Positions 50,602 to 64,000 are shown, counted from the first letter of the stretch. The stretch: DNA of 64,000 nt from Rosa chinensis (GCF_002994745.2 NC_037092.1:2780501-2844500); one strand, 5' to 3'. Numbers and translations: made by a program. The notes: generated from the sequence alone by a model not told the origin.

Positions 50602-50871
50602 ACTGCAATCATACTTAGTGGAGGTGTGGTTAAGGCCGTGGTTGCTCCCCAAAGGAAGAGGGGGAGGCCACTTGGTTCGATTGACACTCACCCAAGGAAG
50701 AAGAGGGGGAGTAAGGCACAAACCGATCCATTAATCATCAATGTAGAGAATCCCTCTCATGAGATTGTCTCTGATTTCAGTTATGTCTATGAATCAATAC
50801 TAGAGGACGTTCCGATGTTTGAAATGATTCTAGAGAACAAAGAATGGCCTTACATTACCCAAGTCAAGTGA
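50602..50871 (+). pseudogene. Host Copia integrase-RT linker
   Basis: Open frame with QRKRGRPLGSIDTHPRKKRG, a basic AT-hook-like GRP stretch common in this linker, then acidic sequence ending EWPYITQVK. A deletion of the RT start follows, as the next recognisable piece is already YGLKQSGRMWY. Confidence 0.8.
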
Positions 50872-50879
50872 CTCTAAAC

Positions 50880-52129
50880 CATGGAGTGCATTTGCAATTA
50901 GGTTGAAACGCTCACTTTACGGATTGAAACAATCCGGGCGGATGTGGTATACCAATCTAAATGACTACTTGATTGGGAAGGGATATAAGAACGATGAATT
51001 ATGCCCCTAAGTATTCATAAAGAAAACAAGTTCCGGATTTGCAATTGTAGCTATATATGTCGAGAAACCGGTACTCTTGATGAAATAAGAGAAACCGCGA
51101 GGTACTTGAAATCCGAATTTGAGATGAAGGATTTTGGAAAAACTCGATTTTGTTTAAGCCTTGAACTAGAACACTAAGTTTGTGGAATACTAATCCACCA
51201 GTCTGCGTATGTCCAAAAGTCAGGTGATTTAACATGGACAAAGCGCATCCAGCTAGCACTCCCATGATCGGTCAAAGTTTGGATGCAAAGAAAGATCCAT
51301 TTCGTCCAAAGGAAGATGACGAAGAGGTGTTGGGAGCAGAAATTCTCTATCTCAGTGTAATAGGCGCATTATTGTACTTAGTCCAATGTACTCGACCATA
51401 CATTGCATTCTCAGTGAACTTGTTAGCTAGATTTAACTCAACGCCAACGCAGCGTCACTGGAATGGTATCAAGAACATTTTCGGATACCTAAAAGGAACC
51501 ATTGACTTGGGACTGTTTTTTCCCTACAGAGAAACAAGAGGGACTGCATATGGAACTGCAATCCTTAAAGGAAATGTTGATGGCGAAAGCGCCACTCACT
51601 ACACCGAAACTCCAAATGACGTTTTGGTTGGTTTTGCTGATGCTGGGTACCTCTCTTACCTAACCTATATAAATGTCGTTCCCAAACTGGTTATGTATTT
51701 ACCATTGGGAACACGGAGATATCTTGGAGATCAACCAAGCAAATCCTTGTGGCTACCTCCTCGAATCACTCAGAGATCATTGCTCTACATGAGGCGGTCC
51801 GTGAGTGTGTATGGTTAAGAGCTATCATTACACATATTCGAGGGACTAGTGGTTTGAGTTCTACCACTAAAGAGCCTACTTGCATTTATGAAGATAATGC
51901 AACTTGCATCGAACAGATGAAGCTAAGATATATCAAGGGTGATAATACAAAACACATATCGCCAAAGTTTTTCTACAATCAGCAACAACAGGCCCTCCTC
52001 AAGATTCAAGTGAATCAAGTAAGGTCTGAGGAGAATGTGGCAGATTTGTTCACCAAATCATTGCCTAAGGCCATATTTGAGAAACATGTGAAAAGCATAG
52101 GAATGCAAAAACTTTCCAAGCTTCCTTGA
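50880..52129 (+). pseudogene. Host Copia RT (partial) and RNase H
   Basis: 50900-51180 encodes FAIRLKRSLYGLKQSGRMWY and KSEFEMKDFGKTRFCL with several stops; the YVDD region is deleted or unreadable. 51234-51700 encodes ILYLSVIGALLYLVQCTRPY and HWNGIKNIFGYLKGT. 51749-52129 has RNase H-like SSNHSEIIALHEAV, YEDNATCIEQM and ENVADLFTKSLPKAIFEKH, ending SKLP. The frame changes near 51750. Confidence 0.88.
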
Positions 52130-52337
52130 TTAATGTAAGAATCAGGGGGGGAGGTGTAGACGTCAGGGAGAGTCTAAAACACACATGTCATCCTCAAATG
52201 TAAAAGGTGCATTGTGCTCTTTTCCTTCGACCAAGGTGTATTTTTTGTCCTACAGGGTTTTTATTGTTACTTGGCAAGGTTTTTAGTGAGGCAACAACTC
52301 ATGTACCATTTTGTCTTTGACTTGGCATAAGGGGGAG

Positions 52338-52538
52338 TGTTAAAGGAAAAACACATTATGTGCCTTCGTCAAAGAAACAGACGAAGAGGGAATCAAGGAA
52401 TTGCAATCACATCATAATCAGTATTTACTATCATTATTGTAATTGATGTTAATCGATATTTCCATTATAATTTCATCCCTTAAAGGGCCTATGAAATGAA
52501 ATGAGTAGACCAATTCCAATTCTCATTTTACTTTTACA
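52338..52538 (+). repeat. 3' LTR of the host Copia
   Basis: Begins TGTTAAAGGAAAAACAC just after a purine tract (AAGGGGGAG) and ends TTTTACA. 201 bp. The stretch 52130-52337 before it is 3' non-coding sequence of the element. Confidence 0.88.
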
Positions 52539-52907
52539 ATAATAGGGTTTTTGTCCATTTACCCCATTTTTAGGGATTTTTTTCCCACTTATCCCTTAAA
52601 TTTTTTTAATTCCTCCTTACCCAAAACACTCTAACAAAGTCTTCCCTAATACCCCATTAAGTTTTTTTTTTATATTTTTTTAAGACCATTTTACCCTCAC
52701 CCCTTTGTTACTTAGAAAGAAAGAGAAAAAAAAAATGGAAGAGAGAGAAATCATAGGAGACTTCGCCGGAGCCCCGTCACCGGCTGCCGGATTTTGGTCA
52801 ACTTTCGCCGGAATCCAGTCGCCTGTTGCCGCCCATCAGACTTTTCTGAAAACCTCGCTGGAGGTTCCCAAAAAGGTCGTCGGAGATTTCATAGGTCGCC
52901 GGAAAGG

Positions 52908-53213
52908 TTTATTGCCCCCAATAAACATCTATTGCCCCCCAATAGAGCATCAATAATCCTCTATTGCCCTCCAATAGACTTCTATTGCCCCCGAATAGAA
53001 CTTTCTGTAGCCGAAATGAGAACTAATCTTCCTAAAATTAGACAAATAAAACTTTGATTAAAAAAAAAATGAAGAGATTATATCAATTTTAAAACGTCTA
53101 TTGCCCTCCAATAGACATTCAAAACTTTTTTTTTTCTTTCCTTCTGCCCCATTACTTAAAAAAAAATAAAAAAAATCTAATTTGGGCGGCAAGGTTCTAT
53201 TGCCCCAATAGAA
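52908..53213. repeat. Interspersed CTATTG-CCCYCC-CAATAG palindromes
   Basis: Six short inverted repeats of the form TCTATTGCCCYCCAATAGA occur at about 52910, 52928, 52961, 52980, 53097 and 53194. The arms are constant and the C-rich loop varies by a base or two. Confidence 0.85.
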
Positions 53214-53637
53214 CATTTTTTTTCTCTTTCATTATGGGCCTTTTGCCCCAATTTTACCAAAAAGAAAGAAATTGATTTGGACACCCAGAGAAAAGCTCTG
53301 GGCACCAAATCGTCGTTGTTCTCCCCCACCGACGCACCAGATCAACGTTGTCCTCTGCCATCGGCTTGTGTCGAGTGCCGGAGAGCCTGGGTCGAGCACC
53401 GGAGGTCGAGCGCCGAATCTCACCTGACATGACTGATCTGCGGCGGGCTGCAGTCAAATAGAGGTGAACTCTTTCGCCAGAGATAACCTTCTAACCCTGC
53501 GCTCTACTCCCAATCGGATCTGAGATTGTTGACATCTTCGTCGTGGTGGCGGTGTCGGCGAAGGTCAGCAGCCTATGGGGAGTGGCTCCGCCGCCGAGGA
53601 CGAAGATGTGACGACGGTACTGTTCCCCAATTAGATC

Positions 53638-53640
<3 letters not shown>

Positions 53641-53707
<67 letters not shown>
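53641..53707. repeat. (GA)n microsatellite
   Basis: About 33 uninterrupted GA units. Confidence 0.97.
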
Positions 53708-53711
<4 letters not shown>

Positions 53712-54006
53712 TGAGTGAAGGAGAATTGGTTTTGGTGACCAGCAAAGACGGCAACAAGGAGGAGGAGGCTGATCTGGGCCTTGAGCGTGAGGGAGGGGCG
53801 GGGAGAGAGAGAGAGTTGGTCGTGACTGAGTCGTGACCGGTGGTAGAGAGGAGAGAGAGGAATTAAATGACATGGATGTAGATTTTTAATTAGGCTAAGG
53901 GCAAAAATGTCAATTTAATTTAAATTGTGTTAATTGGAATAAAAATCTGTTGCTGGGGTAAGTGGGTTAATTTTGATCAATTTTGGTGCTTTGGGTCAAG
54001 AACCCT

Positions 54007-54267
54007 TTATAATACTATACCAGAATAATAAATACTATATATATGCACCTTGATTTAGTTTGGGTACTAGGTTTTGGGATGAGAGGCTTGAGCAATGCAT
54101 CTAAACTTCAAAAATATATAGAATTAATCACTCTCCATGACGTACTTTAGCTTTAGGGTTTGCTTACTATATATGCTTTCTATGTCACAAGGAAAACATA
54201 TCATAGAACAATCTCACATTTTGAAGCAAACTCATTGAACTACAAGCAGGCATCTCCCATATAGTAT
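54007..54267. other. Remnant CRK 3' flank, left part
   Basis: Matches the CRK2 3' flank (14580-14735): CCATGACGTAC, CACAAGGAAAACA, GAACTACAAG and the word CATCTC-CATATAG. No CRK exon is found upstream here, so the gene belonging to this flank is lost or was never copied. Confidence 0.65.
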
Positions 54268-56009
54268 TGTTTACACCCGGTTTATCAACCTCTATTTCAT
54301 CAGGTCATAACCGTTGGAGGGCGGATTCCTGATATATAATTATTAATAATCTTCTAATTATCAACATCTTTGTTTGAAGAGGTTAGAAGATGCATATATG
54401 TTAATTAAAACTGCCTCTCAAATGTGATAACTCCACACAACAATCTAGGAGTTTGGGTTAGAATTGGCTAGGGTGGTATATACATATCCAAACAAAGAGA
54501 GAGATATGAAAGGTAATTAAAGGACTTTAATTGGCTTCATGGATCAGTTAGGACTCTCCAACAAAGACGTGGTGCAATGTTAATTTACTAATTGATCAAC
54601 GTTGATTAATCATGTATAACATTACAAGAAGTGGGAAGATTGATGCATGATAATTGACAGGCCACTTGTCACACATGAGAACTACACTCCTATTAGGGAT
54701 GGCAATGGGGCGGGTTGGGGATGAGGATCACAATATCATCCCTATCCCCGGAGTCATTGTCCACCCTCATTCCCGCCCCAATCCCCAATAAAAATATAGA
54801 TTCCCCGTTCCCATCCTTACTGGAGACTAAGCCTCCAAACCCGGCCTAAATTCCCAATAAGAATTTAATAAATAAAATAATTTTTTTCTCATATTGCCTT
54901 TTTTAAAAATCAAAATCTAGAACAAGTAAAATTAAGACATGACTAAATTCATAATTCAGTGAGTGCAAAAGTCAAAACATCATTAAAGTAAAAGTGTAGG
55001 TACTAAAGTAAAGTAGTAAATGTATATATTCGTGATTATATTATAAAAAAAATTAATATATATATATATATAAATTAAAAAATATATAAATTAAATATAT
55101 GTATAAATTATTGGGGTGGGTTTGGGGATGGGGATCACAATATCATCCCCGCCCTATTCCCCATTTGTTCCCGAATTCTCCCCCCATTAGGGGCGTGTAT
55201 CTAATGGAGCTCCACCCCATTGGGGATTTTTGCCATTTCTAACTCCTATTTGTTGAAGTATTCTAATGCACCAATTAAACCGGGTATGTCAACTGGATTG
55301 AAGTAAATGCAGCTGCGTGGAAGAAGGACTCAACCACTTCAGCCTTTATATATAGAAGCATCGACAGATTAAGAGACACACAACTCCAGAAACTCAAGCC
55401 ATCAAACTTTTCTTGTTTTCGTTTTACCCTTTATTTAGGTAAAATGCTCGTTTGCTTCCTTAGTTAGTTAGCTCTGGTAGTTACAATTTCATTCACGTTA
55501 CCTTTCTTGTAGCCTAGTATCGATTTTGAATTATTTTTGTTGTTCTCCTTCAAACAATAGTTAATAATTTTCAACTTGTTTTGTTTATTTGTTCAGCCGT
55601 TCTAGATTTCAGCGTCATTATTATTGTCTTTTATTTGTTTTCTATTTCCTTTATGCTTTATTTATCTGATCATGTTATTTACCATCCGTAGTCGCATAGT
55701 AGCTATCAATATTGAGAATTTCATTTGTACTTCGATCCAATTGACCTAAGCCCTGTGACCAGACAATTTGTATTCACTCATACTCTCACAGCCACACCCA
55801 ATTCACCCGACCTTCAGCCACCAAGTCCTTGATCTAAGTATTCGCTCATACTCAAACAAACATCCTTCCTCGACCAACAATTGCTTGATAAGTCAGGAAA
55901 AAAAACACATTATACTACAGTTGCATACTTGACCTTTTCGCCGAGAAAGACGTTTGTTCCTTGATCTCTCGGCTATCTTAATTAGTTGAGGTGATTTTCA
56001 GGGGCAACA
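54268..56009 (+). mobile_element. Solo LTR B (with nested hAT MITE)
   Basis: Begins TGTTTACACCCGG and ends GGGGCAACA. The target duplication AGTAT lies at 54263-54267 and 56010-56014. Outside it, the two flanks rejoin to match the CRK2 3' flank. The nested MITE (54694-55241) splits it; without the MITE it is about 1.19 kb. Its last about 660 bp match repeat A (768-870 plus 3740-4243) and show the empty CACTA site near 55457-55462. No coding region. Confidence 0.82.
54694..55241 (+). mobile_element. hAT MITE copy 1
   Basis: Starts TAGGGATGGCAATGG and ends TTGCCATTTCTA, with the 8-bp target duplication ACTCCTAT (54686-54693 and 55242-55249). 548 bp. Subterminal regions repeat GGGGAT/ATCCCC words; the core is AT-rich. 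Same family as 57203-57781, in inverted orientation. Confidence 0.93.
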
Positions 56010-57202
56010 AGTATACTTGATCATGTAGATCAATTTCTTGTCCATCACAATCTCCATCTCAAATTTCCTAAAAATATTAATAGACAGGCCATAACTAGCT
56101 AGATTTATATTAATTTAATTAGAAAAGTTCTTGCGTATATACCTACCTGAATGAGACTTGTCACTGTTGCATTGACGATCCAAATCCATAGTGAAAGAAT
56201 AGTACACAGAAAAACATAAGCTAACTGTAGTTTCGATATATAACCAAGAAACCCTAAAACGTCTTATAGTGAAGCTGCATTGATATACAAATGGGATTAC
56301 AAAGCGATGTGATCGATATGTTTTAATTGGTTTTAGGCAGGAAGAAAAGCAGTTGGGCCAAAACATAACAAGGAAGCCAAAATCGACTGAGAAAGAATGA
56401 TGAGATATGTAGGATTTTGAGACTTTTTATTGTTCTTGTCTTCTTGATGTTCCTTGTAAATGTGAATCCCATGCCGAATATTGATTTTGTGTTCAGGTAG
56501 TCTCGTAAAGTTGTAAGGTATAACAAATAAGCAGCTCGATCAGACACAGTAAGTTACTTAATGGTACGGTTTACAAAAATTACATATGGAATAATCAACC
56601 AATTCATCAGAAAGTATGGTTTTTGACATGAAATGAACTTAATGTTACTTCAGCTCTCAGTTTGAAAGCTTAAGGTTGCATGGTATGGGAGATGCATGTT
56701 ATGAAGAGCAAGTGGGGGCAGTGATTGACCAAATGCTCCAACATGTCCATACGCTTGGAGAAGGGTAAATCCAAACTTGTACTGCATTTTAGTTTCTCAT
56801 TGTTCTGCATTTATTGGTAGTTAAAATCTATAAAAATTGACTATGAACTTCAGTTTATGGAATGCGAACTTGTACCATATAAGATCTTTGAATATGATAT
56901 AGCTGAAATACTTGTTCACCTTTTTTTCTTTACAGGATGAGAGTGTAGCCAGCTTTAATTCAAACCTTTGTTGAAAGCATGGATAAATGAATGTCTTCAG
57001 TGGAGGGATACTAAGTCTTACAGATTTGATTTTGTACTCATCTTATTGAGTTAAGTGTAAGAGATATATGTAATGCCATCTGTTAGGGATGAAAATGTTA
57101 TGAAGTGTTTCTTTTACATTCACCTTGTTATATATATGATACGAGGGTAGTATGAATATGACATTTGAGGAAAATAGATTTCTTTGTTTTGTTTGAAAAG
57201 AC
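56010..57202. other. Remnant CRK 3' flank, right part, and unassigned DNA
   Basis: 56010-56115 completes the CRK2-like flank (ATCTCCATCTCAAATTTCCT, AGACAGGCCA). 56116-57202 has no gene I can name. One exon-like piece is possible at 56654-56764 (open frame with RLHGMGDACYEEQVGAVIDQM), followed by GT, with an AG at 56935 giving GMRV and a stop. The protein is not recognised, and the piece may be a gene or transposon remnant. Confidence 0.4.
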
Positions 57203-57781
57203 TAGGGATGGCAAAAATCCCCAGCGGGGTGGAGCTCCATTGGATACCCGCCCCTAATGGGGGGAGAATTCGGAGACAAATGGGGAATGGGGATGGGGAT
57301 CCCCAATCCCTGCTATCTAAGATTGGGGATGGGCGGGGATGGTATTGTGATCCCCATCCCCAAACCCGCCCCAATAATATATACATATATTTAACTTATA
57401 TATATTTAATTTATTTTTTATAATATAAATCACAAATATATAAATTTACTACTTTACTTTAATAACTACAGTTTTACTTTAATGATGTTTTGACTTTTGC
57501 ACTTACTGAATTATGATTTATGAATTTAATCATATTTTAAATTTATTTGTTGTAAATTTTGATTTTAAAAAATGCAATATGAGAAAAAATTATTTTATTT
57601 ATTAAATTCTTATTGGGGATTTGAGGCGGGTTTGGAGGCTTAGTCCCCAATGGAGATCGGGACGGGGAATCCCCAATATATTTTTATTGGGGATTGGGGC
57701 GGGGATGGGGGTAGAAAATGACCCCGGGGATGGGGATGGTATTGTGATCCTCATCCCCAACCCGCCCCATTGCCATCCCTA
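57203..57781 (-). mobile_element. hAT MITE copy 2 (inverted relative to copy 1)
   Basis: Starts TAGGGATGGCAAAAATC and ends ATTGCCATCCCTA, with the exact 8-bp target duplication GAAAAGAC (57195-57202 and 57782-57789). 579 bp. Its reverse complement follows copy 1 closely through the core (AAGAATTTAATAAATAAAATAA). Confidence 0.95.
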
Positions 57782-58479
57782 GAAAAGACCTCATTTATGG
57801 CGCGCAGAGTGCACCTTAAATAGCAGTTCAGTCACTCTTTTACGGAATGAAGTGTATGCCTTAAATATGAGGTCTTTTCCAACGTACAACGTGGGCCGTA
57901 AATGACCTAAACGACATTTGTGAAACCACTTTTACGGCGTGTTAATTATTCTTTTATGACTTATTTTTGCGCGCCATATCTTTTACAGCGCGAGTTTCTA
58001 CCGTTCATTTTTATGCGCCGCAAATACATATCTACGGAGCACAATGTGGGCCATAAAAGACCATTTTTATGTCATGGAATTAGGATCGAATTAATTAGAT
58101 AGGTTCTTCTTCCGTGCAATTTCCTGAAAACTTTAGGACACATCCTATGACTGCAAAACTAAAAGACCAAAAGTTTGACTCGTTATAAGCCCTAAATGAA
58201 TGTTTACTCCAATGTTTGAATTCTCGATTTAGAGGGAAGAAATTCAAAGCACCAATGTGCACCTGCACCAATAGAAATGAACGACTGGGTAACATCAAGT
58301 ACACTTTTTACTTTTTAGTTATTAAAAGAAGTTGACTACAAATATCAAGAGCAGAGATCACATAATAGGTGTTGGGTCAGTTAAATTGCCGTCTACGGTG
58401 CATAGAAAAATTTCAAGAGAAAATTGAGTTATTAATACCATTTAACTGATTCAGTTTATTCTCTTTTATATATATAAAA

Positions 58480-58483
<4 letters not shown>
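57782..58483. other. Intergenic DNA with repeated TTTTAYGGCGYG words
   Basis: 57782-58080 carries several copies of a TTTAYGGCGCG / CGCGCCATA type motif and an inverted pair (GACCTCATTTA at 57788 and TATGAGGTCTTTTCC at about 57866). This resembles the subterminal part of a DNA transposon, but no ends were found. The remainder, to 58483, shows no gene. Confidence 0.4.

Positions 58484-58521
<38 letters not shown>
58484..58521. repeat. (AT)n microsatellite
   Basis: AT dinucleotide run about 0.7 kb upstream of CRK3. Confidence 0.95.
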
Positions 58522-58523
<2 letters not shown>

Positions 58524-59139
58524 TGCGCGCGATGCAAATGGTCCCAATTATTGCTGTATCTTTTGAAAAATCAAAAGAGCTAGCTGTCCTAGTGTTCCTA
58601 TCTACCAGAACTACATTTTTTATTTTTCTTCCATAAGAAACCTCGCTGGTCAAACCGAGAACCTTCCGTAAGCTTAAGTAATATATGGATGCGTAGACTT
58701 GATCATTGGCAGAGATTTAAAAGTTTAAGTAGAATTACTGCTAGGTTAGTTACTGTTAAACTTCACTTGTTGTCCGTATAGGGTAGTCTGGATTTAGCAG
58801 GAAATTCAAATGTATATGGACTTTGATTAGTACGTAGAAATTGATATATGTAATATCAACTATTAGACGTGGTAAGTGGTAAGTAAGATACGCGTAGACT
58901 TGATCAACTGCATTCTGGGTAGAAGCTTTTTAATAAGCTACTTAATTAGGGTATAAGCTACCTAGACTGATCTCTAACTATTTGGAGCTGACAAGCTTGA
59001 CCAATGTTGCATTAGTCCTGTGGTAGTTGATTAGCTGTGGTTGCAATGAGTTGGATCTCTAGCTGCTATAAGCCTTGTTGACTTTGTTGCCTTGTATTAT
59101 TATCAATATTATATGCATCATATATAATCTCCCAATTAA

Positions 59140-59182
<43 letters not shown>

Positions 59183-59216
59183 CAAAGGAAAGCACTAACA
59201 CACTTCCCGGCCACCA
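58522..59216 (+). promoter_or_regulatory. Upstream region of CRK3
   Basis: No other gene. A TC run (59141-59152) and an AC run (59152-59175) lie 40-75 bp before the start codon, followed by TATATATATC and the leader. W-box-like TTGAC cores occur near 58903 and 59078. Transcription start cannot be fixed from sequence. Confidence 0.5.
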
Positions 59217-62049
<2,833 letters not shown>

Positions 62050-62850
62050 TGCTTGAAGATGGAACTGCATACACATGTGAATTAATGTAATTTAGCAACT
62101 TGTGGATTCATGTTCGTTTTACAATCTTCGCGTTTAGATAGATAGGTGTTGAATAAAGCTTGTCACGGACACAATCAAAGAACAGTGAAAGATAGTAAGT
62201 TGCTGATTCAAATTGGTTTTGTAAATCAACTTTTATTTCTTGCTTATTAGAATGAAGGAATTATTTTATGTAGGAGTACTAGTACTGGTTTCCTGATTGA
62301 CTACATATATAGCATGCGAGTGTTAAGATTATAAAATCCCTGAAAAAATGGGAACATTGACAATCTCAACAGCGAGGAAAGGAGGTTTAATCTAAAATCT
62401 ATTAGGATTTAGGGTTAGGGTTTAATGCAAGAAGGTTTCGGTGAAGTATCTTCTTTCGTGTGCTTTCTACAAGTCTACAAATCTAGGTGGACATAGTCCT
62501 CGTTGAAGGTTGAATTCTCAGCCCGGAATCGCAGAGAGTTGAACACGATTGGTGTATATATGAAAAGGAAAAAAAGGTTTGCAGCAGCAGGGGTCTTGCA
62601 TTTCCAATTGTCAAACCACTCCCGTTTCAATCAATGGTACATCACTTTATTTTCTGATAGTCAGTTAGTCATTGTTAAAAATAAAAAATAAAAAGATGGT
62701 CAATTACTCCTTCCAATTCAAAATGAATACAAGCACTCAAGCAGTCCCGTCTCGATCAGCATATTGATTCAACCACCATCCATTCAATGGTCATGAAATT
62801 AAATTCATTCGAAAAAATGGTAGAAATCAAATACACATCTACACAAAAAG
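62050..62850. other. 3' UTR and flank of CRK3
   Basis: The first about 720 bp match the CRK1 flank (5464-6120), which dates the CRK1/CRK3 duplication to before the foldback MITE near CRK2 and the later insertions. Nothing coding. Confidence 0.65.
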
Positions 62851-62865
62851 ATAGTCCTGATCCTT

Positions 62866-63001
62866 TTTTTTTTTTTTTTTTAATTAAAAAAGAAAAAATC
62901 TTGGTTCGCTCACTAACCCTTACACATACCCGTGAGAATCGAACTCATGACTCTTATAATGTTAGATTTATAACTTACCAACAGATCACAGCTCACCCAC
63001 A
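62866..63001 (-). mobile_element. tRNA-derived SINE
   Basis: Poly(A) tail (T run on the plus strand, 62866-62880) and a near-perfect 15-bp target duplication ATAGTCCTRATCCTT (62851-62865 and 63002-63016). The minus strand carries a box-B-like GAGTTCGATTCTCACGG and a box-A-like GTTGGTAAG about 45 bp before it. No ORF. Short length and polymerase III boxes fit a SINE. Confidence 0.82.
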
Positions 63002-63082
63002 ATAGTCCTAATCCTTGTCTCATTAGTTAATTTCAAGGTTTGCATATAGAGTATTTAATTACATAAATCGTGGCATGGTTGT

Positions 63083-64000
63083 TTTTTTTTTTTTTTTTAA
63101 TCAAAGAGGTCAGCCAGATTTTATAATTTAGCAAGCGGTACAAAAGACGACACATCCCAGTGGGGCTATCAGAAAGAGCCGTCCTTTAGGACATACAAAC
63201 ATCCTATTCTAAAAAATAGAATCCCGCATACCCTGAGTACACCTACCTTTTAGGAAGTCCACGCACCCTTATTCTAACAAAACTTAAGTACTCAGAAGCG
63301 GTTTAAATAAAATATCAACTGAGCACTAGGTTTTGCGACCTAAACAAAATTAAACGATGTTTGGATTAGAGGATGACATACCATCCTCCAGTCCCCTAAT
63401 AACTGAGGCCCAGGACCCAAACCGCAGAGCCCAGTCCTCCCAATCCCAGCCCACAAGCCATAACAAAACCCGGATGGCCCAAGCAGAGAATGCTATGGGC
63501 ACCCCGTCCTGTTCCAGTTCACCACCGTCACTGACCCGCGCACCGCCGCCGCAGCAGACTCCTCTGCCAGGTCGAATGACTTCACCAGCAAATCCGTCAT
63601 CTCCAGTATGTCCTCTGACGACCCCTGGCATGCCGCCCTGCTTGTGATCTCCTTCTCCATTTCTAGGCATACACCCACCATCGGCACAAGAATCCCAGCG
63701 CTAGATCCCTGGTCGAAAACCGATGAAACGCCCACCCCAGATTTGCTGCAAACCACCAGCCCTCAGACAACTCGCCCTCACCAGATCTTCAAGCTTCCAG
63801 TCCTCCATAGACTGCTGCATAGAGCCCAAACCCAAGGACTACACTCCACCGCCCATTATCCAAGAAGTCCCAAAGCAAGGCAACCTCCCAAACACCAGAA
63901 AAGGATTAGCCATGAGAGTAGAGGCCATGCCCATCGAGGTTTTGAAATTTTGAGAATTTTGTCGACCGCGGGAGGCCGACGATAACCCTGGCAGAGTGCT
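63083..64000 (-). mobile_element. LINE-like or retrogene 3' region, cut by the window end
   Basis: A T run at 63083-63099 would be the poly(A) tail of a minus-strand retroelement. The adjoining 63100-63340 is a 3' UTR-like region (minus strand: AAATCTGGCTGACCTCTTTG before the tail). Further up, minus-strand open frames (63670-63350, and 63756-63493 with LLVKSFDLAEESAAAAV) are Gly/Ala-rich and might belong to an ORF1 start. No RT or endonuclease motif is in the window, so the class is tentative. Confidence 0.4.

Larger units (their letters stand above)
23307..52538 (+). mobile_element. Host Copia retrotransposon, split by at least six later insertions
   Basis: Pieces of one plus-strand Copia element can be read through successive insertions. 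They are: a truncated 5' LTR (23307-23440), a primer site, leader, gag (37492-37958 and 42383-42761), integrase (43160-43602, 46106-46561, 49247-49701), integrase-RT linker (50602-50871), RT/RNase H (50880-52129) and a 3' LTR (52338-52538). At most junctions the coding frame resumes once the insert and one TSD are ignored. Removing the inserts leaves about 6.1 kb, a normal Copia size. Coding parts have many stops. I see no frame-intact product. Confidence 0.88.
52544..54006. mobile_element. Probable TIR DNA element (Mutator-like?)
   Basis: Left end AGGGTTTTTGTCC and right end GGTCAAGAACCCT are imperfect inverted repeats, and similarity persists inward (CCCACTTATCCC against GGGGTAAGTGGG). It contains repeated CTATTG...CAATAG palindromes, a GA tract and short Gly/Arg-rich open frames with no known domain (for example 52705-52956). 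A clean target duplication was not found, so the superfamily is a guess. Confidence 0.45.

Noticed and set aside
53254..53873. Arg/Ser-rich open frames around the GA tract
   Set aside because: Produced by the GA microsatellite and low-complexity flanks.
62866..63001. Functional tRNA gene
   Set aside because: Box-B-like sequence exists, but there is no cloverleaf, and a poly(A) tail and TSD mark it as a SINE.

Overview
This is a stretch of plant nuclear DNA. The reasons are GT-AG split receptor-kinase genes with the seven-exon architecture of cysteine-rich receptor-like kinases (CRKs, DUF26 family), Copia and Gypsy LTR retrotransposons, and CACTA, hAT and SINE elements. A woody or rosaceous eudicot is my impression only; nothing in the window proves the family.

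Layout. 1-4243: an LTR-like repeat split by a 2.87-kb CACTA transposon. 4244-5463: the 3' half of a CRK gene (CRK1), cut in exon 4. 6696-14422: a complete CRK gene (CRK2, 688 codons after splicing) with a 4.46-kb antisense Copia element in intron 2. 15016-16826: an hAT element holding a 357-bp TRIM. 17904-23254: two gag-only LTR elements in a row, the first with an intact 495-aa gag. 23307-52538: one old Copia element of about 6 kb, inflated to 29 kb by later insertions: a TIR element, an 11.6-kb Ty3/Gypsy element of Tat type, a second Copia, two long solo LTRs and an hAT element. 52544-54006: a probable TIR element. 54007-57202: a remnant CRK 3' flank split by a solo LTR, plus one of two inverted hAT MITEs; the second lies at 57203-57781. 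59217-62049: an intact CRK gene (CRK3, 689 codons). 62866-64000: a SINE and a LINE-like 3' region.

Only CRK2 and CRK3 look like working host genes. Both encode a signal peptide, two DUF26 modules, a proline-rich hinge, one membrane span and a Ser/Thr kinase with its catalytic residues. CRK1 and CRK3 are paralogues whose similarity runs on into the 3' flank, and a copy of the CRK2 3' flank lies at 54007-56115. The locus is therefore an old tandem CRK array pulled apart by transposons. Target-site duplications (TSDs) fix the order of many insertions.

The most interesting signals are: (i) a three-exon antisense gene (853 aa) inside the Tat-type element, fully open although the sense pol has five nonsense codons and two frameshifts; (ii) an array of nine short hairpins with a constant loop and changing stems in a solo LTR (44205-44482); (iii) a cluster of seven W-box cores in the other solo LTR; (iv) a young gag-only element with three zinc knuckles; (v) a CACTA element carrying a ULP1 protease fragment, with its empty site preserved 52 kb away.
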